Shown here: piece after piece, positions 16,677 to 25,163 of the stretch
How the letters are laid out: the number at the start of each line of letters is the position of its first letter
Numbering within the stretch: the first letter of the stretch is position 1
DNA from: a bacterium
Lineage (GTDB): Bacteria; Zhuqueibacterota; Zhuqueibacteria; Residuimicrobiales; Residuimicrobiaceae
Assembly: GCA_029554865.1 (NCBI GenBank)
Contig: JAKPUX010000056.1
Span: 1-64,000, forward strand
DNA: 64,000 nucleotides
Direction of reading: 5' to 3'
Program-made: the position numbers and the translations under genes
The notes under the pieces: model-generated
The model's input: the letters and a program-made list of their open reading frames with translations, nothing else
Databases searched by the model: none
Told to the model about the DNA's origin: nothing

Positions 16677-17861
16677 CTATCTTGGCAACACCGTGATTTT
16701 CACCTGCTCGCGGTTGGTCTGCAGCAGCTTGATATGCTCTGCCGTCTCCTCCAGGGTGATCTTTTTGGTGATCAATGGGGTCATGTCCATGCCGTCGGCC
16801 ATGGAGTTGATGACATTCGGGAAGATGCCGTGGCCGGAGTGGCCCTGGGCTCCGACGACGTTGGCGCGCCGCACCTGAAAGACCTCGCCGTTCATGATGA
16901 TGCGGTCGTCAGCGCGCGCCACCAGCACCACGGTGGCGTTTAGCTGTCGCCCCTCCCAGATGATCTTTTCGATGTCGGGCCAGACCACACTCGGCAGGCC
17001 GGTCGCCTCGAGGATGATCTTGACGCCCATCCCCTCGGTGATGTCGAGCACCGCGCCAGGGACGTCGCCCGCGGCCGGGTCGATGGCGTGAGTGGCGCCG
17101 AGGGCCAGGGCCATCTCCCGCCGCGACCTGGAGGGCTCGGAGATGATCACCTTGGCCGCCCCCGCCCGCCGCAGTTCTGCACAGGCGGCGATCCCGACCG
17201 GCCCGCTGCCCATGATCAACACGCTTTCGCCCGGCAGCACCCCGCCGCCGCGCACGATGACCGCGTTGTAGGCGACCGAGGAGGGCTCGACCAGGCTGCC
17301 GAGCAGAAACATCTTTTCCTCGCCGTAGATCGGCCGGAAGGCCTCGATGCTCCAGAGATAGCGGGCATCCATTCGGATGTATCTGGCATAGGCGCCGTCG
17401 ATCGAAAAACCGATCTCCTGCAGCCGCTCGCAGTGGTTGGGCAGGCCGTCGGCGCAGGGCCGGCACTGCGCACACCACATCATCTCCTCCGCGCAGACCG
17501 CCTCGCCGGGCAGAAAACGTTTGCCTGTCCGCTTGTTAAAGGCCTCGGGACCGGCCTCGGCCACCACGCCGGAAAACTCGTGGCCGAGGGTGCAGGGAAA
17601 GGCAGTCAGCCCGGGATAAAAGATGTAGCCCTGCTCGTCCGACTGCAGCATGTGGACGTCGCTGCCGCAGATGCCGCAGGCCTTGACCTCGATCAGCACC
17701 TCCGTCGGTCCGGGCACCGGCACCTCCTTCTCCACCATCTCGATGCGGGGGTTGCACCAGACCTTGCTGCCAAGATAGCTCAGCTTGCCCTCGATATCCT
17801 TGGCTCCCAATTGAAAGCCCGGCCTGGGTTTCCAGTCGGCAAAAAGCGTGACGGCTTTCAT
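16677..17861 (-). CDS. iolM: scyllo-Inosose 3-dehydrogenase (IolM type)
   Basis: A 394-residue zinc-dependent MDR dehydrogenase. It has the catalytic-site pair CGICGSDVHML and GHEFSGVV, a cysteine cluster for structural zinc (CAEEMMWCAQCRPCADG and following), and the nucleotide fold IMGSGPVGIAACAE. It is about 40 residues longer than standard MDR enzymes, mainly from the N-terminal extension with GAKDIEGKLSYLGSKVW. That length fits IolM (TM0412) of T. maritima, which oxidises 2-keto-myo-inositol with NAD. GGAAAAGGT precedes the ATG. Neighbours in pathway order (IolG upstream, IolN downstream) support the assignment. Confidence 0.8.
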   Translation of the reverse strand: MKAVTLFADWKPRPGFQLGAKDIEGKLSYLGSKVWCNPRIEMVEKEVPVPGPTEVLIEVKACGICGSDVHMLQSDEQGYIFYPGLTAFPCTLGHEFSGVVAEAGPEAFNKRTGKRFLPGEAVCAEEMMWCAQCRPCADGLPNHCERLQEIGFSIDGAYARYIRMDARYLWSIEAFRPIYGEEKMFLLGSLVEPSSVAYNAVIVRGGGVLPGESVLIMGSGPVGIAACAELRRAGAAKVIISEPSRSRREMALALGATHAIDPAAGDVPGAVLDITEGMGVKIILEATGLPSVVWPDIEKIIWEGRQLNATVVLVARADDRIIMNGEVFQVRRANVVGAQGHSGHGIFPNVINSMADGMDMTPLITKKITLEETAEHIKLLQTNREQVKITVLPR

Positions 17862-17972
17862 ACCTTTTCCTTTCCATGATAAAACCGGGCGGACAAGATC
17901 AACCGGCCCGCCGGCTGGTACAATTCACTGCAATGGGTGCACTCCGGTATTATCGCGACCCCGGCGGGCGCC

Positions 17973-18986
17973 CTAGAAATCCTTCACCCGGGCGATCTGG
18001 TCATGGTGCAGCGACCAGGTCGCCGCCGTGCCTATCTGCAGGGCCTTGATGCCATCCTCCAGCTTGATCATGGGCTCGAGCCCCGCGCTGAGGTTGGTTA
18101 AAAAATCATTGAGCTGGGTGACATACGCCTCGCCGAAACGCTCCGGGAAGTAGGGAACCACATCGTGGGTCACCCCCGCCTTGGTCATCACCTGGATGGG
18201 GGTGTCACGCAGGTAGCCGGCCATCACCGTCCCTTGTGAGCCCAGCACCTCGGCGCGGATGTCATAGCCATAGACCCCGTTGCGGCTGATGTCGATCTCG
18301 CCCAGGGCGCCGCTCTCGAAGCGCAGGGCCATGATGACATTGTCGGTATCGTTGACCTCTTTGATCTCGGGATAGGCCAGCACCGTGCCCATGGAATAGA
18401 CGGTGGCGACTTCACCCATGTACCAGCGGGCGATGTCGATGTCGTGGATGGCCATATCGAGGATCTGGCCGCCGCTGTTCTCGGGTTTGAGATAGTCGAG
18501 GCTGGGCCGGTAGGGATCGCGCGATGAGCCGCGGAAGGTGACCGGAATGCCAACGACGCCTTCATCGATTTTCTGTTTGGCGGCCGCAAAGCCCTTGTCG
18601 AAACGGCGCATGTAGCCCATCTGGAAAAAAATCCCCGCTTTTTCCACGGCGCGTTCGATCTCGCGGGCGTCCGCAAGGTTGAGGGTGAGGGGCTTTTCAC
18701 TGAACACCGCCTTGCCGGCCGCCGCCGCATCGATGATGATCTCCTTGTGGCTCTGGGTGGTGGCGGTCACGATCACCGCCTCCACCTCCGGATCGTTATT
18801 AAGGTCGTGATGGTTGTCGTACCACCTGGCCTCCCCATACTCCTCCGCGGCCGTGGAGGCACGCTCGGGGATGATATCCGCATAAGCCACCACCCGCGCC
18901 TGCGGCACGCGCTGGGCGAGAAATCCGGCGTACATCTTTCCCAGGCGGCCGACGCCAACCAGGCCGACATTGATTTTCTTTTTCAT
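17973..18986 (-). CDS. iolG: myo-Inositol 2-dehydrogenase (Gfo/Idh/MocA family)
   Basis: A 337-residue NAD-dependent oxidoreductase, predicted to oxidise myo-inositol to scyllo-inosose, the entry step. The N-terminal NAD fold shows as GLVGVGRLGKMYAGF, the Lys motif as SEKPLTLN, and the catalytic Asp/His pair as GGQILDMAIHDIDIARW. The length is normal for IolG. The start is the ATG after GAAGGAAGCC, ten codons inside the longest frame. It is the first enzyme gene after the regulator. Other members of this large family act on different sugars, so the substrate depends on context. Confidence 0.85.
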   Translation of the reverse strand: MKKKINVGLVGVGRLGKMYAGFLAQRVPQARVVAYADIIPERASTAAEEYGEARWYDNHHDLNNDPEVEAVIVTATTQSHKEIIIDAAAAGKAVFSEKPLTLNLADAREIERAVEKAGIFFQMGYMRRFDKGFAAAKQKIDEGVVGIPVTFRGSSRDPYRPSLDYLKPENSGGQILDMAIHDIDIARWYMGEVATVYSMGTVLAYPEIKEVNDTDNVIMALRFESGALGEIDISRNGVYGYDIRAEVLGSQGTVMAGYLRDTPIQVMTKAGVTHDVVPYFPERFGEAYVTQLNDFLTNLSAGLEPMIKLEDGIKALQIGTAATWSLHHDQIARVKDF

Positions 18987-19012
18987 GGCTTCCTTCGTGA
19001 AATGGTTAATCG

Positions 19013-20122
19013 TCAAGACTGCAGGCCGAGGGCTTGCACAGACCGCCGCTCAACCAGATAGGATTTCAATACCACCCGCTGCGGCTCACCCCCCTCACCC
19101 TCGATGCGGCGGAGCAGCAGCTTGATGCTCTCCTGCCCCATCTCGTAGATGGGCTGATGCACTGTCGTCAGCTCCATCGGGTGAGAGTTGGAGAAGGCGA
19201 GGTCGTCGTAGCCCGCCAGGGAGAGCTCGGCGGGTACGGCAATGCCCATCTCCGTAGCGGCATTATAGAGAATATAGGCGATAGGATCGTTGCCGGCGAA
19301 GAGGGCGGTATAGTGATGGCGCTGAGCCAGAATGATGCGCGCATACTGCTGATAATGTTTGTCTATGAAACGCTCCTCGAGGGTGAAGAGGAGGCCGGGA
19401 TCGACCACAAGACTGTGGTCGAGCATGGCCTGCTTGTAGCCGGCGAGGCGGGACCGTTCGCTGCTGAAGGAGGTGCTCAGAGTGATGGCGATGCGCCGGT
19501 GGCCCATGCGGATAAGATAGGCAGTCAGGTCATAAGCCCCCTGAAAATTATCGGTGGTAACGATGTCGTGGTCATGCTCCGGGATCTCGCGGTCGAACAG
19601 GACCACCGGGATGTTCTTCTGATGAAAGGTCTCGATGAGCTGCAGGTTCTTCTCCGCCGGCGCCGCTGTGGGCATGAAGATCAGGCCGTTGATCTCCTGG
19701 CGGATGAGCTGGCTGGCGTGGAACTCGGCGCGGCTGTAGAGGTCATCGGTGTTGCAGAGAATGACGCTGTAGTTATGGCGCGCGGCCTCATCACCGATGC
19801 CGCGCAGAAACTCGGGGGCGTAGCCGCTGCGGATGTCGTGCACCAGCACCCCGATGATACGGTTCCTGCCCGCCGCTGCCGCCGTCTGCGAGAGGACAAA
19901 GGTGCCAAACCGGCGCTTGCGGTAAAGGTAGCCCATGTTGACCAGATTCTGGATGGCCTGGCGGATGGTGGCGCGGGCCATGCCGGTCTGGCGGGCGAGC
20001 TCCTCTTCGGTGGGAATCTTGTCGTTGGGCTTGAAAAAGCCCCCGTCGATCTGACCGATCAGCCAGGTCTGCAGCTGGAAGTATTGCGGCACAGGACTGT
20101 TGCGGTCGATGATCACAGGCAT
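19013..20122 (-). CDS. GntR-type DNA-binding / LacI-type sensor repressor
   Basis: A 369-residue transcription factor with the AraR-like domain fusion. Residues about 5-75 form a GntR winged helix (PVPQYFQLQTWLIGQI, KIPTEEELARQTGMARAT, RRFGTFVL). Residues about 90-360 form a LacI/ribose-binding-like sensor (GVLVHDIRSGYAPEFLRGI, GHRRIAITLS, LSLAGYDDLAFSN). It most likely represses the inositol block, which it heads, and is released by a pathway sugar. Its own promoter overlaps a 16-base palindrome, fitting autorepression. An alternative TTG start ten codons upstream exists; neither has a strong ribosome-binding site. Confidence 0.88.
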   Translation of the reverse strand: MPVIIDRNSPVPQYFQLQTWLIGQIDGGFFKPNDKIPTEEELARQTGMARATIRQAIQNLVNMGYLYRKRRFGTFVLSQTAAAAGRNRIIGVLVHDIRSGYAPEFLRGIGDEAARHNYSVILCNTDDLYSRAEFHASQLIRQEINGLIFMPTAAPAEKNLQLIETFHQKNIPVVLFDREIPEHDHDIVTTDNFQGAYDLTAYLIRMGHRRIAITLSTSFSSERSRLAGYKQAMLDHSLVVDPGLLFTLEERFIDKHYQQYARIILAQRHHYTALFAGNDPIAYILYNAATEMGIAVPAELSLAGYDDLAFSNSHPMELTTVHQPIYEMGQESIKLLLRRIEGEGGEPQRVVLKSYLVERRSVQALGLQS

Positions 20123-20204
20123 CTCAAAGATGGGGCCGGCCGGTGCGCTCAACAGTGCAGGAGTTTCTTGCCCCGGTCAGTGGGGTTTGGGCCAACTTCG
20201 ATTC

Positions 20205-20220
20205 AATTGTCTATACAATT
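20205..20220 (-). promoter_or_regulatory. Candidate operator for the GntR/LacI regulator
   Basis: The palindrome AATTGT-CTAT-ACAATT overlaps the -10 box and expected transcription start of the operon promoter. The TTGT-N4-ACAA layout is typical of GntR and AraR-type operators, and a further ACAAT half-site follows at once. Binding here would block RNA polymerase. Confidence 0.65.
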
Positions 20221-20246
20221 ATACAATAAAAAGGAATTTGAGTCAA
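20218..20246 (-). promoter_or_regulatory. Strong sigma70-type promoter of the inositol operon
   Basis: On the - strand TTGACT (20241-20246) is followed after exactly 17 bases by a perfect TATAAT (20218-20223). Transcription would begin near 20211 and leave a leader of about 90 bases before the regulator ATG. It is the best promoter match in the window. Confidence 0.8.
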
Positions 20247-20276
20247 GGCTTTTTTGCCCAGCGCTGCATTTTTTTC

Positions 20277-20305
20277 TTGTTCCCTCACCTGGAATTCTGT
20301 ATACT
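20277..20305 (+). promoter_or_regulatory. Divergent sigma70-type promoter of the epimerase gene
   Basis: TTGTTC, 17 bases, then TATACT on the + strand, about 70 bases before the ATG of the SDR39U1-type gene. It lies about 60 bases from the operator of the divergent operon, so the two could influence each other. Confidence 0.5.
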
Positions 20306-20373
20306 TGATCAATATAGCCGGCGGCGGCAGGCAGGACAGCTGGAGCGGAACACACAAGAGGGGAGAGCGAACG

Positions 20374-21285
20374 ATGAAAATAGCCATCACGGGGGCAACT
20401 GGCCTGGTGGGCGCGGGATTGGTCCGCCATCTGACCCGGCAGGGCCACGAGATCCATCCCCTGGTGCGGCGGCCGCCTCTGGCAGCGGCGCACGAAATCT
20501 TCTGGGATCCCCAGAAGGATGAAATCGATCATGCTGCACTGGAGGGAATGGATGCCGTCATCCATCTCGCCGGTGAAAATCTCTCCGGCTACTGGAGCGC
20601 GGCCAAGAAGGAACGCATCATGGCCAGCCGCAGTCGCGGGACCCGCCTGCTCAGCCAGGCCCTGGCCGTCCTCCATCGCAAACCGGGGCTCCTCATCAGC
20701 GCCTCGGCGATCGGCTTTTACGGCGATCGCGGCGCGGAGGCGCTGGACGAATTCTCGGCACGCGGCGAGGGTTTTCTGGCTGACGTCTGCATGGAGTGGG
20801 AGAACGCAGCCGACCCGGCCCGCGAGGCGGGCATCCGCGTCCTCCACAGCCGCTTCGGCATCATCCTCGACCCTGGTGGAGGGGCCCTGGCCAGGCTGCT
20901 GCCCCTCCTGCACCTGGGACTGGGGGGCAGGCTCGGCAGCGGACGTCAGTACTGGAGCTGGATCACCATGCAGGACGTCCACAGCGCCCTGGCCTTCTGC
21001 CTGGATCATCCCGACCTCGAAGGCGCGGTCAATTTCACCGCCCCCGGCGCGGTCACCAATGCCGAATTTACACGGGCTGCAGCGCGATTCCTCCACCGCC
21101 CCGCTTTTTTCGCTGTGCCGGCCTTCGCCCTGCGCCTGGTGATGGGCGAGATGGCCCAGGAGATGCTCCTCAGCAGCACGCGGGCCGAGCCCAAAAAACT
21201 CCTCGCCAGCGGATTCCGCTTCGATCACACCGATCTCCGCGCCGCCTTCGCCGCCGTTCTCGGCCCCAACCTGCCAGCCCGTTAA
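20374..21285 (+). CDS. TIGR01777-family NAD-dependent epimerase (YfcH/SDR39U1)
   Basis: A 303-residue extended short-chain dehydrogenase-like protein. The nucleotide-binding start is MKIAITGATGLVGAGLVRHL. The family-specific DAVIHLAGENL, RSRGTRLLSQAL, SASAIGFYGDRG, EWENAADPAREAG and the C-terminal SSTRAEPKKLLASGFRF are all present. The substrate of this family is not well established. The start follows GGGGAGAG. It diverges from the inositol operon and ends at a strong terminator, so it looks like a single-gene unit. Confidence 0.9.
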   Translation: MKIAITGATGLVGAGLVRHLTRQGHEIHPLVRRPPLAAAHEIFWDPQKDEIDHAALEGMDAVIHLAGENLSGYWSAAKKERIMASRSRGTRLLSQALAVLHRKPGLLISASAIGFYGDRGAEALDEFSARGEGFLADVCMEWENAADPAREAGIRVLHSRFGIILDPGGGALARLLPLLHLGLGGRLGSGRQYWSWITMQDVHSALAFCLDHPDLEGAVNFTAPGAVTNAEFTRAAARFLHRPAFFAVPAFALRLVMGEMAQEMLLSSTRAEPKKLLASGFRFDHTDLRAAFAAVLGPNLPAR

Positions 21286-21308
21286 CAAAGACAGCGGCGG
21301 ATGCAATA

Positions 21309-21336
21309 AAAAAGCCCGGTTTGCACCGGGCTTTTT
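21309..21336. terminator. Bidirectional rho-independent terminator
   Basis: Hairpin GCCCGGT / ACCGGGC with a short loop, flanked by A5 and T5. It separates the epimerase gene from the convergent TonB receptor gene that stops 24 bases away, and can serve both. Confidence 0.9.
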
Positions 21337-21359
21337 CATTTCAAGCTGAGTTGAGGAGG

Positions 21360-23654
21360 CTAGAATTCGGCGCTGATGCCGATCGAGGGCAGGATGCCGA
21401 TGCTGGCGCGCTCGTCCAGCTCCTGCCTGAAGGTGTCCCAGCGCGGGACGTCGCGATAGGCCCGGTTGTAGATGTTTTGAATGTCAACATAGGTGATCAG
21501 ATCCACGCCGGGGAGGCTCCAGCGCCGGTCGGCGCGAAGGTCGAGCGAGTGGTTGACCGCGATACGGGCGGTATTGTAACTCTCCGCCGAACGGCTGTAA
21601 TCGGCGTTGTAGGGGGTATAGGGGCGGCCGGTGGCGAGGCGGAACTTGGCGCTGAACTCCCACCGGTTATTGGGGATATAGCCGCCGCCGAAATTGACAA
21701 TCCAGCGCTGGTCGAAGCTGCTCGGGCGCAGCACCCCGTCCAGTCCCCTGAATTTGGACTCGTTATAGCTGACGCTGAGCAGGGCGTAGTGGGGCACCTC
21801 GGCGATGCGTTTTTGCAGAAAGAGCTCGACTCCGCGCGCCCAACCGCTCCCCTCGCTGACCAGGGGATCGAGGCCGAAGGAGGCAAAGCCCTCCTCGGCG
21901 CCGCCGAATCCCGCTCCGGTGTTGACCATCACCAGCCAGGGCTGGAGGGTGCTGACCGGATAGCGGTCGTAATCCTTGTAATAACCCTCGAGGCTGATTT
22001 TGACATCCTCCTTGAGATAGCGCTGGAGGCCGAGGATGAACTGGTCGACCTGGATGTGGCGCAGGCTGCGGTTCTCCGGGTTGGCGACCAGCCAGACATA
22101 GGCGGGGGCCTGATGGTAGCGCCCAACACTGGCGCTCAATTTGGTGATCGGATCCAGGGCATATTCGAGGGCAAGGCGCGGCGAGAAGGCACTGCCCTGG
22201 TCGATGAGATTGAAATAGTCAAAGCGACCGCCGGCGGTGAGAGTAAAGGGGCCGCTCTTCTGGACGAACTGCAGCCAGGCGGCGCTCTTGACGGCGGTGG
22301 TGTCGAGCAGGGCATCCACTTCGAGGAGTTGGCCGAAGGGAGTAACAAATGGGGGCAGCTTGATATCGCTCTCGAAAAAGACCGCGCGCGCCTGGGCGCC
22401 GAGGGTCACCTCGCTGCTCTTGGCCGGTTTAAAGACCAGGTTGGCGGTGATCAGGGTTTCCCGCTCCAGGGAGTTGTTGATGAAGATGGGATTCCGGCTG
22501 GTGTCCGACTGGACCAGGTCGTAGCGGAAGCGGTTGTTGCTGAGGGTGACCGTGGAGTAGCCTGCCTTGTAAAGCCGCCGCCAGGTCAGCCCCGCAACCG
22601 CCTGGTACTGGTCGCTGGCGATGACGCGCGAGTTGTCGTAGCGTTTCTCGGCGGTATCGTTGAAGAGCTTGACGTCGTCGATAGCCGATAGCGCAGTCAG
22701 GGTGAGCTGGTCGCGGTCGCTGAGGCGGTAATCGCCCTTGATGAGGAAATCCCAGTACTCCGGCACAAAAGCGAAGCCGGCCGCCTTGAAGATAAAGTCC
22801 AGATAGCTGCGCCGGGCGGAGAAGACCAGGCTGCCCTTGTCGGCGAGGGGGCCTTCGAGGTTGAGGCCGAACTGGGAGGCCGATATGGTCGCTTTGCCGC
22901 CCCAGCGGTCGGTGCGGCCCTCGCGCAGTTCGATGCTGGTCACCGAGGAGAGGCGGTCGCCGAAGCGCACCCCGAAGCCGCCGGTCGAGAAGGTGGTATT
23001 GGCGACATAGTCAAGGTTGACGAAACTGAGGGGCCCACCGGTCGCCCCCTGGGTGCCGAAGTGGTTGATATTGGGGACCTCGATGCCGTCGATGGCGTAG
23101 AGGTTTTCCGAGGGGGCGCCGCCGCGCACGATCAGGTCGTTGCGGCCGTTCTGGACCTGGGCCACGCCCGGCAAGATCGAAATGGCGCGCACGACATCCT
23201 CGAGTCCGCCGGGCAGACGGCGGATCTCGGCATAGTTCTGGGTCTGCACACTCAGGGGCTTGTCGCTGACGCTCTCGAAATAGTTGGGTTTGATGGTTAC
23301 GCTGGCGCCCTCGAGAACGGTCTGATTGAGGCCGATGCGGACATCGAGAGGTTTAACTGCGGAGACAATGAGGTCAGGTTCGACGATCGGCTTGTAACCG
23401 ATCATGGTCACTTGCAGGCGGATGGTCCCTTCGGGGACCCTTTCGATGCGAAACGCGCCGTTGACATCAGAGATGGCGCCAAATGTGGTGCCGACGATCT
23501 GGATATTGGCGCCGATCAGGGCTTCCCGGGTGGCGGCGTCGAAGATGAGGCCGGTGATGCGTCCGATGCGCTCCGCCGGAACGGAGGGTGTTTCCGCCCG
23601 CAGCGGCAGTGCGGATATGGCCGATAGTATCAAGAGTACAAACAGCTTTTTCAT
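21360..23654 (-). CDS. TonB-dependent outer-membrane receptor (764 aa)
   Basis: An outer-membrane receptor with a signal peptide ending near LPLRAE, then a carboxypeptidase-like domain (GRITGLIFDAATREALIGAN). The plug (RRLPGGLEDVVRAISILPGVA, then NDLIVRGGAPSENLYAIDGI) is unusually close to the FCB-type consensus with PSENLYAIDGIEVPNINHF. A beta-barrel follows and ends with an aromatic final strand (GISAEF). The start follows CGAGGAAAA. It stands alone between a terminator and the first bd-like complex, so no ligand can be proposed. It is about 170 residues shorter than the first receptor. Confidence 0.9.
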   Translation of the reverse strand: MKKLFVLLILSAISALPLRAETPSVPAERIGRITGLIFDAATREALIGANIQIVGTTFGAISDVNGAFRIERVPEGTIRLQVTMIGYKPIVEPDLIVSAVKPLDVRIGLNQTVLEGASVTIKPNYFESVSDKPLSVQTQNYAEIRRLPGGLEDVVRAISILPGVAQVQNGRNDLIVRGGAPSENLYAIDGIEVPNINHFGTQGATGGPLSFVNLDYVANTTFSTGGFGVRFGDRLSSVTSIELREGRTDRWGGKATISASQFGLNLEGPLADKGSLVFSARRSYLDFIFKAAGFAFVPEYWDFLIKGDYRLSDRDQLTLTALSAIDDVKLFNDTAEKRYDNSRVIASDQYQAVAGLTWRRLYKAGYSTVTLSNNRFRYDLVQSDTSRNPIFINNSLERETLITANLVFKPAKSSEVTLGAQARAVFFESDIKLPPFVTPFGQLLEVDALLDTTAVKSAAWLQFVQKSGPFTLTAGGRFDYFNLIDQGSAFSPRLALEYALDPITKLSASVGRYHQAPAYVWLVANPENRSLRHIQVDQFILGLQRYLKEDVKISLEGYYKDYDRYPVSTLQPWLVMVNTGAGFGGAEEGFASFGLDPLVSEGSGWARGVELFLQKRIAEVPHYALLSVSYNESKFRGLDGVLRPSSFDQRWIVNFGGGYIPNNRWEFSAKFRLATGRPYTPYNADYSRSAESYNTARIAVNHSLDLRADRRWSLPGVDLITYVDIQNIYNRAYRDVPRWDTFRQELDERASIGILPSIGISAEF

Positions 23655-23755
23655 TTTTCCTCGATTCCGTGTCATGTGTTTGTGTTTATGTTCACAGCGG
23701 TTAACAGCGGATCGAGGTAAAATATTTCATCATGGTGGCAGAGTCCGCCACCTGG

Positions 23756-25057
23756 TTACTTCCCTTCCAGTATCCAGGTGGCGATCTCCTGAAGCACCTT
23801 TTCCGGGAGATGGTTGAAGGAGGGCATGGGAGCACCGCCGCGTTTGACCTGAGGGGCCCTGGCCCAGGCGATCAGGTTCTGCGGATTGCCGGCATAGAGC
23901 CCCCTCACCTCGGTCAGGGGCGGGCCGACAATGGTGGTGTTTTCCGCATGACAGGCGGCGCAGTTGGCTTTGAATTCCTTCTCCCCAGAGCTTTTATAGA
24001 CCTCCCGGGTCATCCCCATGCGGGCGCGCGTCTGGGCCGCTTTGGCATCCCACATGAACGCCTCAGTCTTGGCCATCATCGCCTGGCGGTGGGGGTTCAC
24101 CGCCCGTTCGCGGTAATAGTGGCGGCCATAGGCCATAAAGAGGGCGGTGAAGGTCAGCAGGGTGAGCATGACCAGGTAGCTGCGGCCGAGAACGGCGGGG
24201 GCACGGCCCAGCTCCCTGTAAATGATCCAGGCCATTACTCCGGCGATGGTGGCGCCGGTGAGGAGGAGCAGCCAAACGGCCAGAGAGTGGCCATGCACGG
24301 GCAGGGAGAGGAGCAGGGACGGCCCGATGACAAACTGCAGCAGGGTGACGATAAAGGCGATGCGCAGAAAGAGTGCAATGACCTCTGTGCGGGTGAAATC
24401 GGGCAGCCGAGCGAGGTCATAGCCCTTGCGGCCGAACCAGCCGGCGGCGAAGAGGGCCGATATGGCGAGGGTGGCGAGGATGAAATGGAAATAGCGCAGC
24501 AGAGCGCTCGGCAGCAGCACGGCCGAGAGAAAGCCCGCCACCCGCGGCCAGTAGGCGGGCAGGACCATCAGGTTGATATTGGTGATGAAGACCATGGCGA
24601 CGGCGAGAAAGAGCACCATCGCCGCGGCGCCGACGGTCAGATGCAGGGCGCGCTGGCTGCCTCCCCAACTCTCCCAGGTGTATTTGTGCAGATAGGTGAG
24701 CAGAAAGGCGGCGCTGGCCATGATGATGATCATCAGCCAGGCAAAGCCGATGAGAACGGTCGAGGAGTAAAAATAGGTGGTATAGGCGACGTTGATGGCG
24801 AGCAGGGGCGCCACGCCCAGGACCACAGCCAGGCTCTTGCTGACCGTAACCGTGGAGGAAATCTCATAGGCGAGCCGATCGTATTTTTTGCGGCGGAGGC
24901 CGATGATCTCCAGGATCACCGCCAGGCTCTGGCCGCCGAGCATGAAATTGACGAAGAGGATGTGAATGAGGAAGAGCAGCACCAGCAGGTGCTTGACCAG
25001 CCCTTCGGGCAGGGGCAGCTGCAGAGGGAGATCATGAGGCAGAGGCTGTGGATTCAT
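23756..25057 (-). CDS. bd-like complex small subunit with C-terminal cytochrome c
   Basis: A 433-residue membrane protein with about eight to nine hydrophobic helices and one haem-c site, CAACH, near residue 370, followed by the usual Met-containing tail (GGAPMPSFNHLP). The first helix has LLFLIHILFVNFMLGGQ. The same His...LGG arrangement appears in the small subunit of the second bd-like complex and, less exactly, in the first helix of the CydA-like subunits. It lies 106 bases after a CydA-like gene and probably forms a two-subunit complex with it in the inner membrane. The start was put at the second Met, 7 bases after AGGA. No single named family was recognised. Confidence 0.7.
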   Translation of the reverse strand: MNPQPLPHDLPLQLPLPEGLVKHLLVLLFLIHILFVNFMLGGQSLAVILEIIGLRRKKYDRLAYEISSTVTVSKSLAVVLGVAPLLAINVAYTTYFYSSTVLIGFAWLMIIIMASAAFLLTYLHKYTWESWGGSQRALHLTVGAAAMVLFLAVAMVFITNINLMVLPAYWPRVAGFLSAVLLPSALLRYFHFILATLAISALFAAGWFGRKGYDLARLPDFTRTEVIALFLRIAFIVTLLQFVIGPSLLLSLPVHGHSLAVWLLLLTGATIAGVMAWIIYRELGRAPAVLGRSYLVMLTLLTFTALFMAYGRHYYRERAVNPHRQAMMAKTEAFMWDAKAAQTRARMGMTREVYKSSGEKEFKANCAACHAENTTIVGPPLTEVRGLYAGNPQNLIAWARAPQVKRGGAPMPSFNHLPEKVLQEIATWILEGK

Positions 25058-25163
25058 CGTCATATCCTGAGTGAGCGGTTAGGCAACCATCCGTTGATTT
25101 TGATCGGCACAGAAGGGGGCGCGGCGGCCGGTTTGATGGCCCAACCACCGGTTGTGAGGCCTC

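Noticed and set aside
20796-22691. Long + strand frame running from the epimerase gene across the second TonB receptor
   Set aside because: It is out of frame with the epimerase, crosses a strong terminator and is antisense to the receptor; no family features.
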